64,000 nucleotides of DNA. Source: Phaeobacter gallaeciensis (lineage in GTDB: Bacteria > Pseudomonadota > Alphaproteobacteria > Rhodobacterales > Rhodobacteraceae). Positions within the stretch are counted from its first letter, which is position 1. Every line of letters starts with the position of its first letter. The stretch spans positions 1,733,501-1,797,500 of the forward strand of contig NZ_CP015124.1 in assembly GCF_001678945.1 (NCBI RefSeq), in the 5' to 3' direction. Shown piece by piece: positions 8,990 through 18,186 of the stretch. Under the pieces are notes generated by a model. That model ran no database searches and was not told the DNA's origin. It saw nothing but the letters and a program-made list of their open reading frames with translations. The translations under genes and the position numbers were made by a program.

Positions 8990-10102
8990 CTATTCCGTGG
9001 CCAGTTCGCCAGCAGGCAAAGCCACGGCGTTCTGGACATCATATTGCAGGGTCATTGCCTCGCCCTTGTGGCTGTCAAAGGACTGGCCAAGGTTGGGCAG
9101 GGAGACCTTCAACTCCTTGCCGCCGTCGCCTTCCATGAAGATGTTGAAGACGTTGCCTTCGAATTCCTCGTTGGTGACAGTGGCGGTGACAAAGTGATCA
9201 CCAGAGGCGCCCGCAGGCGCGAGGGCAAAGGCTTCGGGGCGGATGAACAGCATGGCATCGTCACCCGGCTGCATCTTGCCGTGATTGGCGGTGGAGATGC
9301 GGGCCAGCAGATCACCGGAGCGGTTGGTGCTGATCAGGGCCGTCTCGCCCGAGACCTGTTTCACCTTGCCGCGAAAGACATTGTTTTCCCCGACAAAGGA
9401 GGCGGCAAAGGCAGTGGCGGGGTCGTTGTAAACCGATTTCCCATCGCCGATCTGGTCGATAACGCCAGCGCGCATCACCGCGATATTGTCGGACATGGTC
9501 AGGGCCTCGCCCTGATCGTGGGTGATGTAGATGAAGGTGATGCCGACCCGCTTCTGGATCTCGCGCAGCTCGGTGCGCATGTGCTGGCGCAGTTTCAGGT
9601 CCAGAGCCGACAGCGGTTCATCGAGCAGCAGCACGTCCGGCTCGGCGCACAGGGCGCGGGCAATGGCAACCCGCTGGCGCTGGCCGCCGGACAGTTCCGA
9701 GGGCAGCTTATCCCCCTGCCCCGGCAGCGCGATCATGTCCAATAGCTCATCGGCGCGCTTGCGACGCTCGCGGGCGGAGGCGCCCTTGATCTCCATGGAG
9801 AAGGTGATGTTTTCCCAGACCTTCATCAGCGGAAACAGCGCCAGGTTCTGAAAGATCAGCGCGGTGGGGCGTTTGTTCGGGCCGATCCCCTTCATGTCCT
9901 TGCCACCGATCAGCACCCGGCCATCGCTGGGCTCCAAGAAGCCCGAGACCGCCCGCAGAATGGTGGTCTTACCGCATCCCGACGGTCCGAGGAAGGAGAA
10001 GAAATCGCCCCCGTTGATGTTCACATTCGCGTCGCGGACCGCGACGAAATCCCCAAATCGGATCCAGAGGTTCTCAAGATCTACACCGACCCCAGCACTC
10101 AT
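8990..10102 (-). CDS. Polyamine-type ABC transporter ATP-binding protein PotA/PotG
   Basis: This 370-residue ATPase has Walker A GPSGCGKTT at residues 39-47, signature LSGGQRQR near 138-145, Walker B LLLDEP and the switch motif YITHDQ. A C-terminal TOBE domain of about 100 residues follows, as in PotA and MalK. It energises the PotB/PotC channel. Family assignment comes from the adjacent permeases and the PotD/F-like binding protein upstream. The binding-protein gene is separated by about 150 bases containing a hairpin, so expression of the two parts may differ. Confidence 0.88.
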   Translation of the reverse strand: MSAGVGVDLENLWIRFGDFVAVRDANVNINGGDFFSFLGPSGCGKTTILRAVSGFLEPSDGRVLIGGKDMKGIGPNKRPTALIFQNLALFPLMKVWENITFSMEIKGASARERRKRADELLDMIALPGQGDKLPSELSGGQRQRVAIARALCAEPDVLLLDEPLSALDLKLRQHMRTELREIQKRVGITFIYITHDQGEALTMSDNIAVMRAGVIDQIGDGKSVYNDPATAFAASFVGENNVFRGKVKQVSGETALISTNRSGDLLARISTANHGKMQPGDDAMLFIRPEAFALAPAGASGDHFVTATVTNEEFEGNVFNIFMEGDGGKELKVSLPNLGQSFDSHKGEAMTLQYDVQNAVALPAGELATE

Positions 10103-10208
10103 ATGGCCTCTCCTCAGATTGCACCCCTCCGGTCCGGTGGCAGACCACCGGTCGGCGCAGGATGCACCCGTTCAATTGTCATTGCGTCTTGCGCCATCTG
10201 GCGCGCGG

Positions 10209-10237
10209 CTGGCCCTCCGGATGCACCGGAAGGCCAG
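10209..10237 (-). promoter_or_regulatory. Intercistronic hairpin between binding-protein and ATPase genes
   Basis: CTGGCC-TCCGG at 10209-10220 pairs with CCGGA-GGCCAG at 10226-10237, a long stem with one internal mismatch. Read on the minus strand, the direction of the operon, it has no T-tract after it. It therefore looks like a 3'-protecting or attenuating hairpin rather than a full terminator. Confidence 0.6.
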
Positions 10238-10253
10238 TTTTATCAGGCGCGGA

Positions 10254-11378
10254 TCAGGCGCTCTTGAACTTGTTGACGAACTCGGTGCGCACGTCGGCGT
10301 ACCAGGGCGCCTCGGCCGGCCAGGGGTTGAGATTGGCCAGGCTGTCGCCGGGATAGGCTTCGGCGAAGTTCTTCTTGTAGGTGTCGCCCGAGTAGGCATC
10401 TGCGCCCAGAACCGGCGAGTTGTAGCCATGGCTGTCGATGGCCACGCCCGCGGGCTCCTTGCGGTAGGCGAACTCGATGAAGGCATAGATCTGTTCGATG
10501 TTCTGCGCGCCAACCGGCATCGACATGCCATCGACCCATGCCATCGCACCTTCGACCGGCGCCTGGTAATGCACCGGTTCGCCCGCGGATTTCAGCGCCA
10601 GCGGCGGGCCATCCCAGGTCTGACCAACCACGACGCCTTCGTTCAGCAGACCGTTCTTCTGGGTATCGGCATCGTTCCAGATCAGCTTGATCCGGTCCTT
10701 TCGCGCCACACACCAGTCGGTGATCTGGCCCCAGACCTTGCGCATGGTCTCTTCGTCTTCGTAGGCGGCCCAGACAGAACCCGGCTCCATCTCACCCGAA
10801 GCTTCCATGTACAGACCGGCGCCCAGCATCATCGAATGCGCGCGGCCCATGGTCTTGCCGGCGTTCTCTTCGCTCCAGACATCGCCATAGGAGGGCGCAT
10901 CGCCCGCAGGCAGCCATTTGTCGGTACGGTAAGCGATACCTTCGGTGCCCCAGATATGCGGCAGCCAGTGCGAGCCCTTGCCGCCAAAGTTCCAGGCGTC
11001 GGTACCGATCTTGGCCATCGCCGGGTTCACCGCGTCGATGTTCACCTTGCTCATGTCAAAAGGTTGCAGCAACTCCAGCGGGCCCCACTGCAGCGAGCGG
11101 TTGTTGGTGGGCGATACGATGTCAAAGCCCTGCCCCTTGGTCGCCTTCATCTTGTTGATGATTTCCTCGTTCGAGCCGATACCGGTGTAATTCACCTTGA
11201 TACCGGTTTCCGCCTCAAAGGCTTCGAGGAAGGAAGGCGGCAGATAATCCGACCACATCAGAATGTTGACTTCACCCGAAGAGGCCAGCGCGCTCTTGGA
11301 ATAAAGCGGTGCGGCCAGCGCAGCTGCGCCTGCTGTCTTCAGCACGGAACGCCGGGTGACGGTGTGTTTTGCAGTCAT
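10254..11378 (-). CDS. Polyamine-type ABC transporter substrate-binding protein (PotD/PotF family)
   Basis: This 374-residue periplasmic protein starts with a Tat-type signal: TRRSVLK at about residues 8-14, an alanine-rich core and a cleavage region near ALAS at 30-33. The mature start, EVNILMWSDYLPPSFLEAFEAE, is typical of PotD/PotF-like family 1 binding proteins for spermidine, putrescine or related amines. It is the first gene of the pot operon. The exact ligand cannot be read from sequence; preQ, amino acid betaines or opines are alternatives in this large family. The 290 bases upstream should hold the operon promoter; no clear operator was recognised there. Confidence 0.85.
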   Translation of the reverse strand: MTAKHTVTRRSVLKTAGAAALAAPLYSKSALASSGEVNILMWSDYLPPSFLEAFEAETGIKVNYTGIGSNEEIINKMKATKGQGFDIVSPTNNRSLQWGPLELLQPFDMSKVNIDAVNPAMAKIGTDAWNFGGKGSHWLPHIWGTEGIAYRTDKWLPAGDAPSYGDVWSEENAGKTMGRAHSMMLGAGLYMEASGEMEPGSVWAAYEDEETMRKVWGQITDWCVARKDRIKLIWNDADTQKNGLLNEGVVVGQTWDGPPLALKSAGEPVHYQAPVEGAMAWVDGMSMPVGAQNIEQIYAFIEFAYRKEPAGVAIDSHGYNSPVLGADAYSGDTYKKNFAEAYPGDSLANLNPWPAEAPWYADVRTEFVNKFKSA

Positions 11379-11668
11379 TGTTTGGATACTCCCTATTGGA
11401 TTATTGGTCGTGTTTTTATTTTCGTTGTCTCAAGTAACAAAAGCTTGCGGTTGGCCTGTCTCAGTCGACAGTGACAGTTTCAAAAATTGATAAGGCCAGA
11501 ATGTCGCAGCGCGACGCCCAAATGGGTCCAGATTCGCCCAAAAGCCCCTGTTTATCTTGATCTTAATGCGCCGCATTGGAAATGTGGCCGCTAACACTTT
11601 GCGCGCCGCCCGGCGTTGCGTCAACGCCCATGCCCGAAGATTGAGCAGTCGGCGCGGCTTGATGCCCA

Positions 11669-12520
11669 TCACAAAGACGTTCCGATCAGTGCAACGCCCC
11701 CCGCCATCAGAACAGCCGCTCCCAGACGGCGGATCCAGTTGCCCTCTTTCAGGAAAACGAATCCGATCAGCGCGGCAAAGATGACCGAGGTTTCACGCAG
11801 CGCCGAGACCGCCCCGAGGGGGGCAAAATTCTTGGCATAAAGAACCAGACCATAGGCTGTCATCGACACCAGACCGCCGCCGATCCCGATGATCCAGGTG
11901 CGCGGGCGCAGGGCTGCCAGAGTGTTCCGCTTGCGCAGCCCGATGAAACCGGCAACGAAGAGATGCAGAAAGGCGCCCCAGGCCCAGTAGCTGAGCGTAT
12001 TGCCAGACAGGCGCACCCCCAGACCATCGGTCAGCGAATAGGCAGAAATGCAAAACCCGGTACCAACGGCATAGCCAAGCGCCGCCCTCCCCACGCCGCT
12101 TTCGACACCCGAGCGCAGCGCCTGCCAACTGCTGAGCTGGATGCCCAGGGCGATCAGCGCAATACCGCCCCAGGCCTGCAGCGGCAGCACCTCCCCAGCA
12201 AAAATCATCGCCCAAAGCGCCACCAGCGCCGGAACAATGCCCCGGGCGATGGGATAGACGACGCTCAGATCGCCATGGGCATAGGCCCGCCCAAGCATGT
12301 AGAAATAGCCAAAATGTATCAGCGTGGAGGCCAGCACGTAGGGCATGCTTTCCGGCGCGGGCAAGGGCAGGAGCACCACCATCGCCGCGCCGGGGATCAC
12401 ATGACCCAGCGCCACAAGCCCGAGCATTGTGGTGCGGTCGGCGGCGGTTTTCACGATTGCGTTCCAGACCGCGTGCAGCATGGCGGCAGACAGGATGATC
12501 GATACGACGAATAGGGTCAC
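11669..12520 (-). CDS. EamA/DMT-family transporter
   Basis: This 283-residue protein has about ten short hydrophobic segments arranged as two EamA repeats, the usual drug/metabolite transporter layout. It starts with GTG at 12520; AAAGG is present about 12 bases upstream. It lies 58 bases after the Na/phosphate symporter gene on the same strand and may be the last gene of the DeoR-symporter operon. EamA proteins export small metabolites; the substrate is unknown. Confidence 0.8.
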   Translation of the reverse strand: MTLFVVSIILSAAMLHAVWNAIVKTAADRTTMLGLVALGHVIPGAAMVVLLPLPAPESMPYVLASTLIHFGYFYMLGRAYAHGDLSVVYPIARGIVPALVALWAMIFAGEVLPLQAWGGIALIALGIQLSSWQALRSGVESGVGRAALGYAVGTGFCISAYSLTDGLGVRLSGNTLSYWAWGAFLHLFVAGFIGLRKRNTLAALRPRTWIIGIGGGLVSMTAYGLVLYAKNFAPLGAVSALRETSVIFAALIGFVFLKEGNWIRRLGAAVLMAGGVALIGTSL

Positions 12521-12578
12521 GGCCGCAGGGCACCTTTCATGACAGGAGAGTTCAGGGCATTTCCGGCGGCGATCACTG

Positions 12579-14255
12579 TCAGCCTGCCGGTTCCGGTGTC
12601 ATGTCCTCGATCAGACGCGTCTCCAGCAGCTGCCCGTTGCGATAGAGCACCGGATAGGACACCGCCGCGATATGACTGTTGAACTCCCGCAGCGCCCGCA
12701 GCGTCTCCAGATGGATGTCCGAGGATTCAAAACTATCAGCCACCCCGCGTTGCAGCCGTTTCAGGTGCCGTTTGCGGCTGTCGCGCTCCATCCGCTTGAC
12801 CTCGGTCTTTTCCAGGTTGAGCAGCCGCGCGCTTTCCAGATCGTCCGAGATCAGCACGTTCGAAGCCAGCCGCAGATTGGCCATGATGGCTTCATGCATG
12901 CGGGTGATTTCGCTCCAACCGTCGCTGGAGAACCGTAGGCCCTTACGGTTCAGATCCCCGGCCAGCGCCGCCAGCCGCGCGGCAGCAACATCGCCGGCGG
13001 TTTCCAGACGGATCGCATATTCGACCATCTCCCGTGCAGTTTTCAGCTCGGCCCTGTCAAAGCTGTCCTCGGGGATGCCCGCCACATAGGAACGGATCCC
13101 GGACAGGCAGGCGTTGACCTCATGATCGAGCGCCTGAACTGCCTTGATCTGCGCAGCGTCACCACTGCGGTAAAGTTCGGGCAGCGGGCGGAACATCGAC
13201 TCGATCAGGCCAGACATGCGCAGCAACTCGCGCTTGAGATCGGCCACCGCCTGCGCCGGGGAGGCATAATCGCCCGGCACCAGCGCGCTGACCGGACGGC
13301 CCGGCACCACATCCTCGGGGGCGGCTGGTTCAGGTAGCAGCCGGATCATCAGCCCCTGCATGGGACGGCACAGCGGCAGGGCCACGCACAGAAGCGATGC
13401 GTTGAAGGCGAGATGCGCATAAACCAGCGTCTGCCCGCCTTGCAGATCGCCCAACAGCCCCTCGCGCAGGGCTTCGTTCGCCGCCACAAGACAGATCACC
13501 GCCCAGCTGCCACGCAGCCCGAGATTGGCAAAGGGGATCCGCCGGGCCTTGATCGCCATGCCCCGGCTCAGCCAGATCGGAATGAAGGCCGAGCCGAAGT
13601 TCGCCCCCAGCACCAGCGACAGACCGGCAGCAAAGGGCAGCGCTCCGATCTGCACCAGCGTGACGCACATCAGGATGGCCGCGACCGAAGAATGCATCAC
13701 GAATGCCAGCGCCCCCCCCACAAGGAAGGCAGTGATGTAATCGCGCGCCAGATAGCCCGCGATGGCAGGCAGAAAGGCGCTGTCGCGGATCGGATCCATC
13801 GCCTCGCGCAGGAAACGCAGAGAGATCAAGATAAAGGCAACCCCCAGCAGGATCCGCCCCAACTGGCGGGGTTTCTTGGCTTCAGTCTTCACGAACAGAT
13901 AGCCACCGATGGCCAGCAAAACCGGCACCAGCCAATCCAGCCGGAACGACAAAATCTGAATGATCAGCGCCGAACCGAGATCGCCGCCCAATACGATGGC
14001 CAGACCTGCCGGAAAGGCGAGATAACCACTGGCGGCAAATCCCGTCACCAATAGCGCCACCGCAGCCGAGCTTTGCAGCACCAGCGCCAAACCGATCCCG
14101 GACAGCCCGGCCTGCACCTGACTGTCGGCGCCGGTCAGCAGCCGCTGGAAAGAAGCGCCATAGCTGCGCTCGATGCCGGTGCGCACCATGCGCACGGCAA
14201 ACAACAGCAGCATCGTCGCCCCGGCCAGGCTGATCAGAAAGGTCAGTATCGCCAT
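12579..14255 (-). CDS. Na/Pi cotransporter family protein with PhoU-like C-terminal domain
   Basis: This 558-residue protein has an N-terminal membrane half with the duplicated NptA/PNaS signature: VLQSSAAVALL near residues 59-69 and VMHSSVAAILM near 185-195. A cytoplasmic helical C-terminal half (about 330-550) resembles PhoU. The architecture matches bacterial PNaS-family proteins that move inorganic phosphate with sodium. It starts 15 bases after the stop of the DeoR-type regulator gene and is surely co-transcribed with it. Together with the phosphonate/phosphodiester hydrolase on the other side of the divergent promoter, it suggests a phosphorus-handling module. Confidence 0.85.
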   Translation of the reverse strand: MAILTFLISLAGATMLLLFAVRMVRTGIERSYGASFQRLLTGADSQVQAGLSGIGLALVLQSSAAVALLVTGFAASGYLAFPAGLAIVLGGDLGSALIIQILSFRLDWLVPVLLAIGGYLFVKTEAKKPRQLGRILLGVAFILISLRFLREAMDPIRDSAFLPAIAGYLARDYITAFLVGGALAFVMHSSVAAILMCVTLVQIGALPFAAGLSLVLGANFGSAFIPIWLSRGMAIKARRIPFANLGLRGSWAVICLVAANEALREGLLGDLQGGQTLVYAHLAFNASLLCVALPLCRPMQGLMIRLLPEPAAPEDVVPGRPVSALVPGDYASPAQAVADLKRELLRMSGLIESMFRPLPELYRSGDAAQIKAVQALDHEVNACLSGIRSYVAGIPEDSFDRAELKTAREMVEYAIRLETAGDVAAARLAALAGDLNRKGLRFSSDGWSEITRMHEAIMANLRLASNVLISDDLESARLLNLEKTEVKRMERDSRKRHLKRLQRGVADSFESSDIHLETLRALREFNSHIAAVSYPVLYRNGQLLETRLIEDMTPEPAG

Positions 14256-14270
14256 GTCTGTCTTCGTACC

Positions 14271-15071
14271 TCAGTCTTCTTTTTCATTATCTGCCTGCTC
14301 AGCGATGACGGCGCTGATCCCCCAATCCGCCAGCGCCTTTGTCAATTTCTTCCCAGGCGGCAGGTCGGTCACGAGAAGGTCCAGTTCCTCCGGCGCCGGG
14401 CCGCGATGGGGGGCCGTCTTGCCGAATTTGGGATGCGCCAGCACCACGATCACCCGTTCAGCACCCTCTGCGGCCACCTGAACCAGCCGTGCCTCGGGGG
14501 CGTTCTGGTACAAAACTCCGTGTTTGGCCGACAGCGCATCCGCCGACAGAACCGCCACATCGAACGCAAACCGACCGGCCTGCTGCTCTGTCACCGGTCC
14601 GAAGGTGCCCCGTTCATCGCCCTGCATTTCGCCGCCCAGAACATGCACCCGGTTGCCATTGTGGTTCGACAGGACCTGCGCCACGCCGATGGAATTGGTC
14701 ACCACCGTCAGCCCCACCTTCTGCCGCAACGCCTCCGCCACAAAGGCAGTGGTGGATCCGACATCCAGAAACACCGTCATGCCATCACCGATCTCCGCAG
14801 CCGCGGCCTCGGCGATGCGGAGCTTTTCTTCCGGGTTTTCACCGATGCGGCGAAAAAAACTGGCGCCTGCCTGCGCGCCTGTCAGATGCGCCCCGCCATG
14901 CACCCGTCCGATCAACCCCGCCTTGGCCAGCGCCTTAATCGTGCGACGCACGGTTTCTTCCGACACATCCAGCACCCGCGCCAGTTCAGCGTTACGCCCC
15001 GATCCGCCCAGATGGCGCAGGGCGTCCATCAGTTCGGCTTCGCGGCGTGATAAAGTCGGAGCAGTCGGCAT
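14271..15071 (-). CDS. DeoR-family transcriptional regulator
   Basis: This 266-residue protein has an N-terminal winged helix with SRREAELMDAL and ETVRRTIKALAKAGLIGRVHGG, then a DeoR effector domain with DVGSTTAFVAEAL. ATG at 15071 is preferred over a TTG at 15086 because GAGG lies 9 bases upstream. It heads a minus-strand operon with the phosphate symporter and is divergent from the hydrolase-glycerate kinase pair. It is the likely regulator of both, through the inverted repeats in the shared promoter region. The effector is expected to be a phosphorylated small metabolite. Confidence 0.85.
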   Translation of the reverse strand: MPTAPTLSRREAELMDALRHLGGSGRNAELARVLDVSEETVRRTIKALAKAGLIGRVHGGAHLTGAQAGASFFRRIGENPEEKLRIAEAAAAEIGDGMTVFLDVGSTTAFVAEALRQKVGLTVVTNSIGVAQVLSNHNGNRVHVLGGEMQGDERGTFGPVTEQQAGRFAFDVAVLSADALSAKHGVLYQNAPEARLVQVAAEGAERVIVVLAHPKFGKTAPHRGPAPEELDLLVTDLPPGKKLTKALADWGISAVIAEQADNEKED

Positions 15072-15141
15072 GCTGGTCGGCCTCAATACCCAAGATGGAG
15101 CGCGTTTTAGACCTTAAAATGGCCAAAACCACAAGTTAAAT

Positions 15142-15187
15142 CCACACAAATACACAAATATCGGTCAATAATCACATAATTGTGTGG
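15142..15187. promoter_or_regulatory. Operator candidate between DeoR regulator and hydrolase gene
   Basis: In this AT-rich divergent promoter region CCACACAA at 15142-15149 is exactly inverted as TTGTGTGG at 15180-15187. The right half overlaps a near-perfect 14-base palindrome CACATAATTGTGTG at 15173-15186. A further ACACAAAT copy lies at about 15152-15159. Spaced inverted repeats of this kind are typical binding sites of DeoR-family regulators. Confidence 0.55.
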
Positions 15188-15258
15188 TGCAGAAAAGGCT
15201 TTCCAAACCCCGAAGGGCGGGATTATCTGGCAAAAGACAGCCTGAAAAGAGACGCGCC

Positions 15259-16809
15259 ATGGCCCAACCGGATCAACCCCGGAAGAATGTTCTGTTCATC
15301 CTCATCGACCAGCTGCGGGCCGATTGCCTGACCGGCGCCCTGGCCGAGCATGTGGAACTGCCGAATCTGCGCGCCTTCATGGAAACCGCCGTCACCTTCG
15401 AGCGCAATTACACGGTGGTGAACCCCTGCGGCCCTTCGCGCGCCTCGATCCTGACCGGGCAATACGCGATGAACCACCGCTCGGTCCGCAATGGCACGCC
15501 GCTGCGCCACGATGCGCCGACGCTGGCCGGAGAAATGCGCAAGGCAGGCTATCTGCCGATGCTGTTCGGCTATACCGACACCTCCCGCGATCCGCGTGTG
15601 CATCACCCGAACGACCCGGCGGTGCAGACCTATGAATACCACATGGCCGATTTCCACGAGATGTTGGAGATGCGGCTCGAAATGTCCTACCCGTGGCGCT
15701 CCCACCTGATGAACAAGGGCTACACCTTTGACGACTACTGGGATCTCTACAAACCCGTCTCGCCCACTGGTGGTGCGCCCCGCCTCAACGATCCGGCCCC
15801 CTACCGCGCCGAAGACAGCGACACTGCCTTTCTGACCGACCGGTTTCTGGCCACCATGCCCGCCTATGGCGATCAAAGCTGGTTCGCGCATCTGACCTAT
15901 ATCCGTCCGCACCCGCCGCTGGTGGCGCCTGCGCCCTATAACGATATGTACGATCCCGCTGCGCTGCCCCTGCCCAGCCGGCTGGCCGATGCAGAGGCCG
16001 AGCGCGCCTTGCATCCGTTTTTCGGCCCGGCCATCGATGCGGTGACGCCCGCCTCCACCGTGCTGGGCTTTCCCGATCTGGGCGCCGATGACGACGTGGT
16101 ACAGACACTGCGCGCGATCTACCTGGGGCTGGCAAGCGAGGTGGACGCCCATATCGGACGGGTCCTGCAGTTCCTGAAGGACAGCGGCCAGGAGGACAAC
16201 ACCCTTGTCATCATAAGCGCCGACCATGGCGAGATGCTGGGAGACCGGCACAGTTGGGGCAAGTTCTCGGTCTATGACGCAGCCTATCAGACGCCCCTGA
16301 TCGTGCGCCTGCCGGGCAATGGCGCGCGCGCTGGGAGCGGGGTGCAGGAGATCACCGAGTCGATCGACCTGACGCCCACCATTCTGGACTGGGTCGGACA
16401 GGAGATCCCAAATGCGATGGACGGCACCTCCCTGTTGCCGCTGCTGCGGGGTGAGGCACCTGCGGACTGGCGCCGTTACTCCTATTCCGAACTGGACTTC
16501 GCAGACCCCGCCACCACCGGCGCAGGCGCCTTTGGCATCCGGCCATCGGAGGCCTCTCTCGCGATCCTGCGCGATGAGCGGTTCACCCTGGTCGAGTTTG
16601 CGGCCGACCTGCCGCCCATCCTGTTTGATCACCAGGGCGCGGGGGAAATGGCGAATGTGGCCAGGGATCCCGCCCTGCAGGCGGATCTGGCGCGGCTGAC
16701 CCGCACCATGCTGCGCCACCGGATGAAGAACGCCGACCACACGCTATCGCTGCACGAGATCACCACCGACGGGCCGCGCGCGCACCGGCGCCAGCGCCCC
16801 GGCGGTTGA
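15259..16809 (+). CDS. Phosphonate monoester hydrolase / phosphodiesterase (sulfatase superfamily)
   Basis: This 516-residue alkaline-phosphatase-superfamily enzyme has the formylglycine motif C57-G-P-S-R61, in which the cysteine is oxidised to the catalytic formylglycine. The metal-binding LIDQLRAD at 15-22 and SADHGEMLGD in the second half complete the active site. Sequence features such as TYIRPHPPLVAPAPY and the LSLHEI-type C-terminus resemble rhizobial and Burkholderia phosphonate monoester hydrolases, which have the same length. They cleave phosphonate monoesters and phosphodiesters. ATG 15259 with AAAAGAGA upstream is chosen over GTG 15184. Glycerate 2-kinase follows. A true sulfatase is less likely. 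Confidence 0.82.
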   Translation: MAQPDQPRKNVLFILIDQLRADCLTGALAEHVELPNLRAFMETAVTFERNYTVVNPCGPSRASILTGQYAMNHRSVRNGTPLRHDAPTLAGEMRKAGYLPMLFGYTDTSRDPRVHHPNDPAVQTYEYHMADFHEMLEMRLEMSYPWRSHLMNKGYTFDDYWDLYKPVSPTGGAPRLNDPAPYRAEDSDTAFLTDRFLATMPAYGDQSWFAHLTYIRPHPPLVAPAPYNDMYDPAALPLPSRLADAEAERALHPFFGPAIDAVTPASTVLGFPDLGADDDVVQTLRAIYLGLASEVDAHIGRVLQFLKDSGQEDNTLVIISADHGEMLGDRHSWGKFSVYDAAYQTPLIVRLPGNGARAGSGVQEITESIDLTPTILDWVGQEIPNAMDGTSLLPLLRGEAPADWRRYSYSELDFADPATTGAGAFGIRPSEASLAILRDERFTLVEFAADLPPILFDHQGAGEMANVARDPALQADLARLTRTMLRHRMKNADHTLSLHEITTDGPRAHRRQRPGG

Positions 16810-16902
16810 CGCTGCACGCCTCTATCGGGCAGAAGATTTTGCGAATTTAGCGATAACATCCCGGCGCCGCCCGGATGCCGCGATCTGACAGGGATGATGC
16901 CC

Positions 16903-18159
16903 ATGACCGACCTCCGTGACACCGCCCTGAAACTGTTCTCTGCCGCCGTGGAACGCGCCGATCCAGCGCTCGCCCTGCGTCGCCAGATCACCGCGCATCC
17001 GCTGCCGCCCTGCCCCGAGGGCGGGCGCACCCTGATCCTCGCCGTGGGCAAGGCCGCTATCCCGATGATGCGCGAGGCGCTGGAGCATATTCCGCAGCCC
17101 CGGGCGGCCCTTGTGGTGACCAACCCGGAAAACATCTGCGATCTGCCCGGGGCGCGCGTGCTGGCGGGCAGCCATCCCGTCCCGGATGAGGCCAGCGCCG
17201 CAGCGGGCGCCGCGGTGATCGACTTTCTTGCGGACACCAGCCCGCAGGATCGGGTGATTGCCCTCATGTCGGGCGGAGGATCTGCCCTGATGGTGGCGCC
17301 TGCACCGGGTCTGACCCTCGCGGACAAGGCAGAGGTCGGGCGTCTGCTGCTCGCCTCGGGGCTTGAGATCAACGAGATGAACCTGGTCCGCCAGCAGCTG
17401 TCAGACCTGAAGGGCGGCGGGCTATTGCGCCATGCGGCACCCGCCCCGGTGACGGCCTATCTTCTGTCGGATGTCATCGGCGACGACCTGCGCGCCATCG
17501 CCTCGGGGCCGACGGTGTCCCCCATCGGCACCCGGAGTGACGCTCGCGCGGTGCTGGAGCGGGCGGGCATCTGGGAGGATTGCCCTGCAGCGGTACAGGC
17601 GCATCTGTCAGCCCCCGAAACGCCTGCCAATCTGCCAGAGGCTGAGAATATCCTGATCGGATCGAACCGGCATAGCCTAGCTGCCATGAAACAGGCGGCA
17701 GAGGGGTGGCAGGCAGAGATCGTCAGCGATCATCTGACCGGAGATGTGGCGGAAGCCGCCGAAACCGTGATCGCGGTCGCGCGCAACGCCGCAACTGACC
17801 TGCCCGTCGCGCTGATCCTTGGCGGGGAAACCACAGTGCGGCTGGCCGGTGACGGCTTGGGCGGGCGCAACCAAGAACTCGCGCTGCGGGTGGCGCAGTT
17901 GGGCGCCGCGCAGCTCACTGGCAACTGGCTGTTCCTCTCGGGCGGCACCGATGGGCGCGATGGACCGACCGATGCAGCAGGCGGCCTTGTCGGCCCCGGC
18001 ACCTGGCAGGCCATCCGGGACGCCGGGCAGGACCCCGAGGCGCTTCTGGCCAATAACGACAGCTACGCCGCGCTCAAGTCCGCAGATGCATTGCTGATGA
18101 CCGGCGGCACCGGCACCAATGTCGCCGATGTCCAGGTCTTCCTGCGCCTGCCCGATTAA
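16903..18159 (+). CDS. Glycerate 2-kinase (MOFRL family)
   Basis: This 418-residue protein has the GckA/TtuD-type N-terminal domain (ILAVGKAA near 42-49, LMSGGGSALMVAP near 126-138) and the C-terminal MOFRL domain (GGTDGRDGPTDAAGG). Such proteins phosphorylate D-glycerate to 2-phosphoglycerate; older annotation calls them hydroxypyruvate reductases. ATG 16903 fits ACAGGG nine bases upstream better than ATG 16894. It lies about 90 bases after the hydrolase gene and is probably co-transcribed. This suggests the hydrolase substrate yields a three-carbon glyceryl or glycerate unit. Confidence 0.85.
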   Translation: MTDLRDTALKLFSAAVERADPALALRRQITAHPLPPCPEGGRTLILAVGKAAIPMMREALEHIPQPRAALVVTNPENICDLPGARVLAGSHPVPDEASAAAGAAVIDFLADTSPQDRVIALMSGGGSALMVAPAPGLTLADKAEVGRLLLASGLEINEMNLVRQQLSDLKGGGLLRHAAPAPVTAYLLSDVIGDDLRAIASGPTVSPIGTRSDARAVLERAGIWEDCPAAVQAHLSAPETPANLPEAENILIGSNRHSLAAMKQAAEGWQAEIVSDHLTGDVAEAAETVIAVARNAATDLPVALILGGETTVRLAGDGLGGRNQELALRVAQLGAAQLTGNWLFLSGGTDGRDGPTDAAGGLVGPGTWQAIRDAGQDPEALLANNDSYAALKSADALLMTGGTGTNVADVQVFLRLPD

Positions 18160-18186
18160 GCCTCGGCCCAAAGGCCTAACGACGCC

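Noticed and set aside
8186-9745. 519-codon open frame on the plus strand
   Set aside because: Antisense to the PotB and PotA genes; composition is His/Gln/Arg-rich as expected of a shadow frame.
11379-11668. Small RNA or promoter signals in the gap between the polyamine operon and the EamA gene
   Set aside because: Only weak short inverted repeats were seen; nothing specific enough to call.
15223-16740. 505-codon open frame on the minus strand
   Set aside because: Antisense to the phosphonate monoester hydrolase gene and without recognisable motifs.
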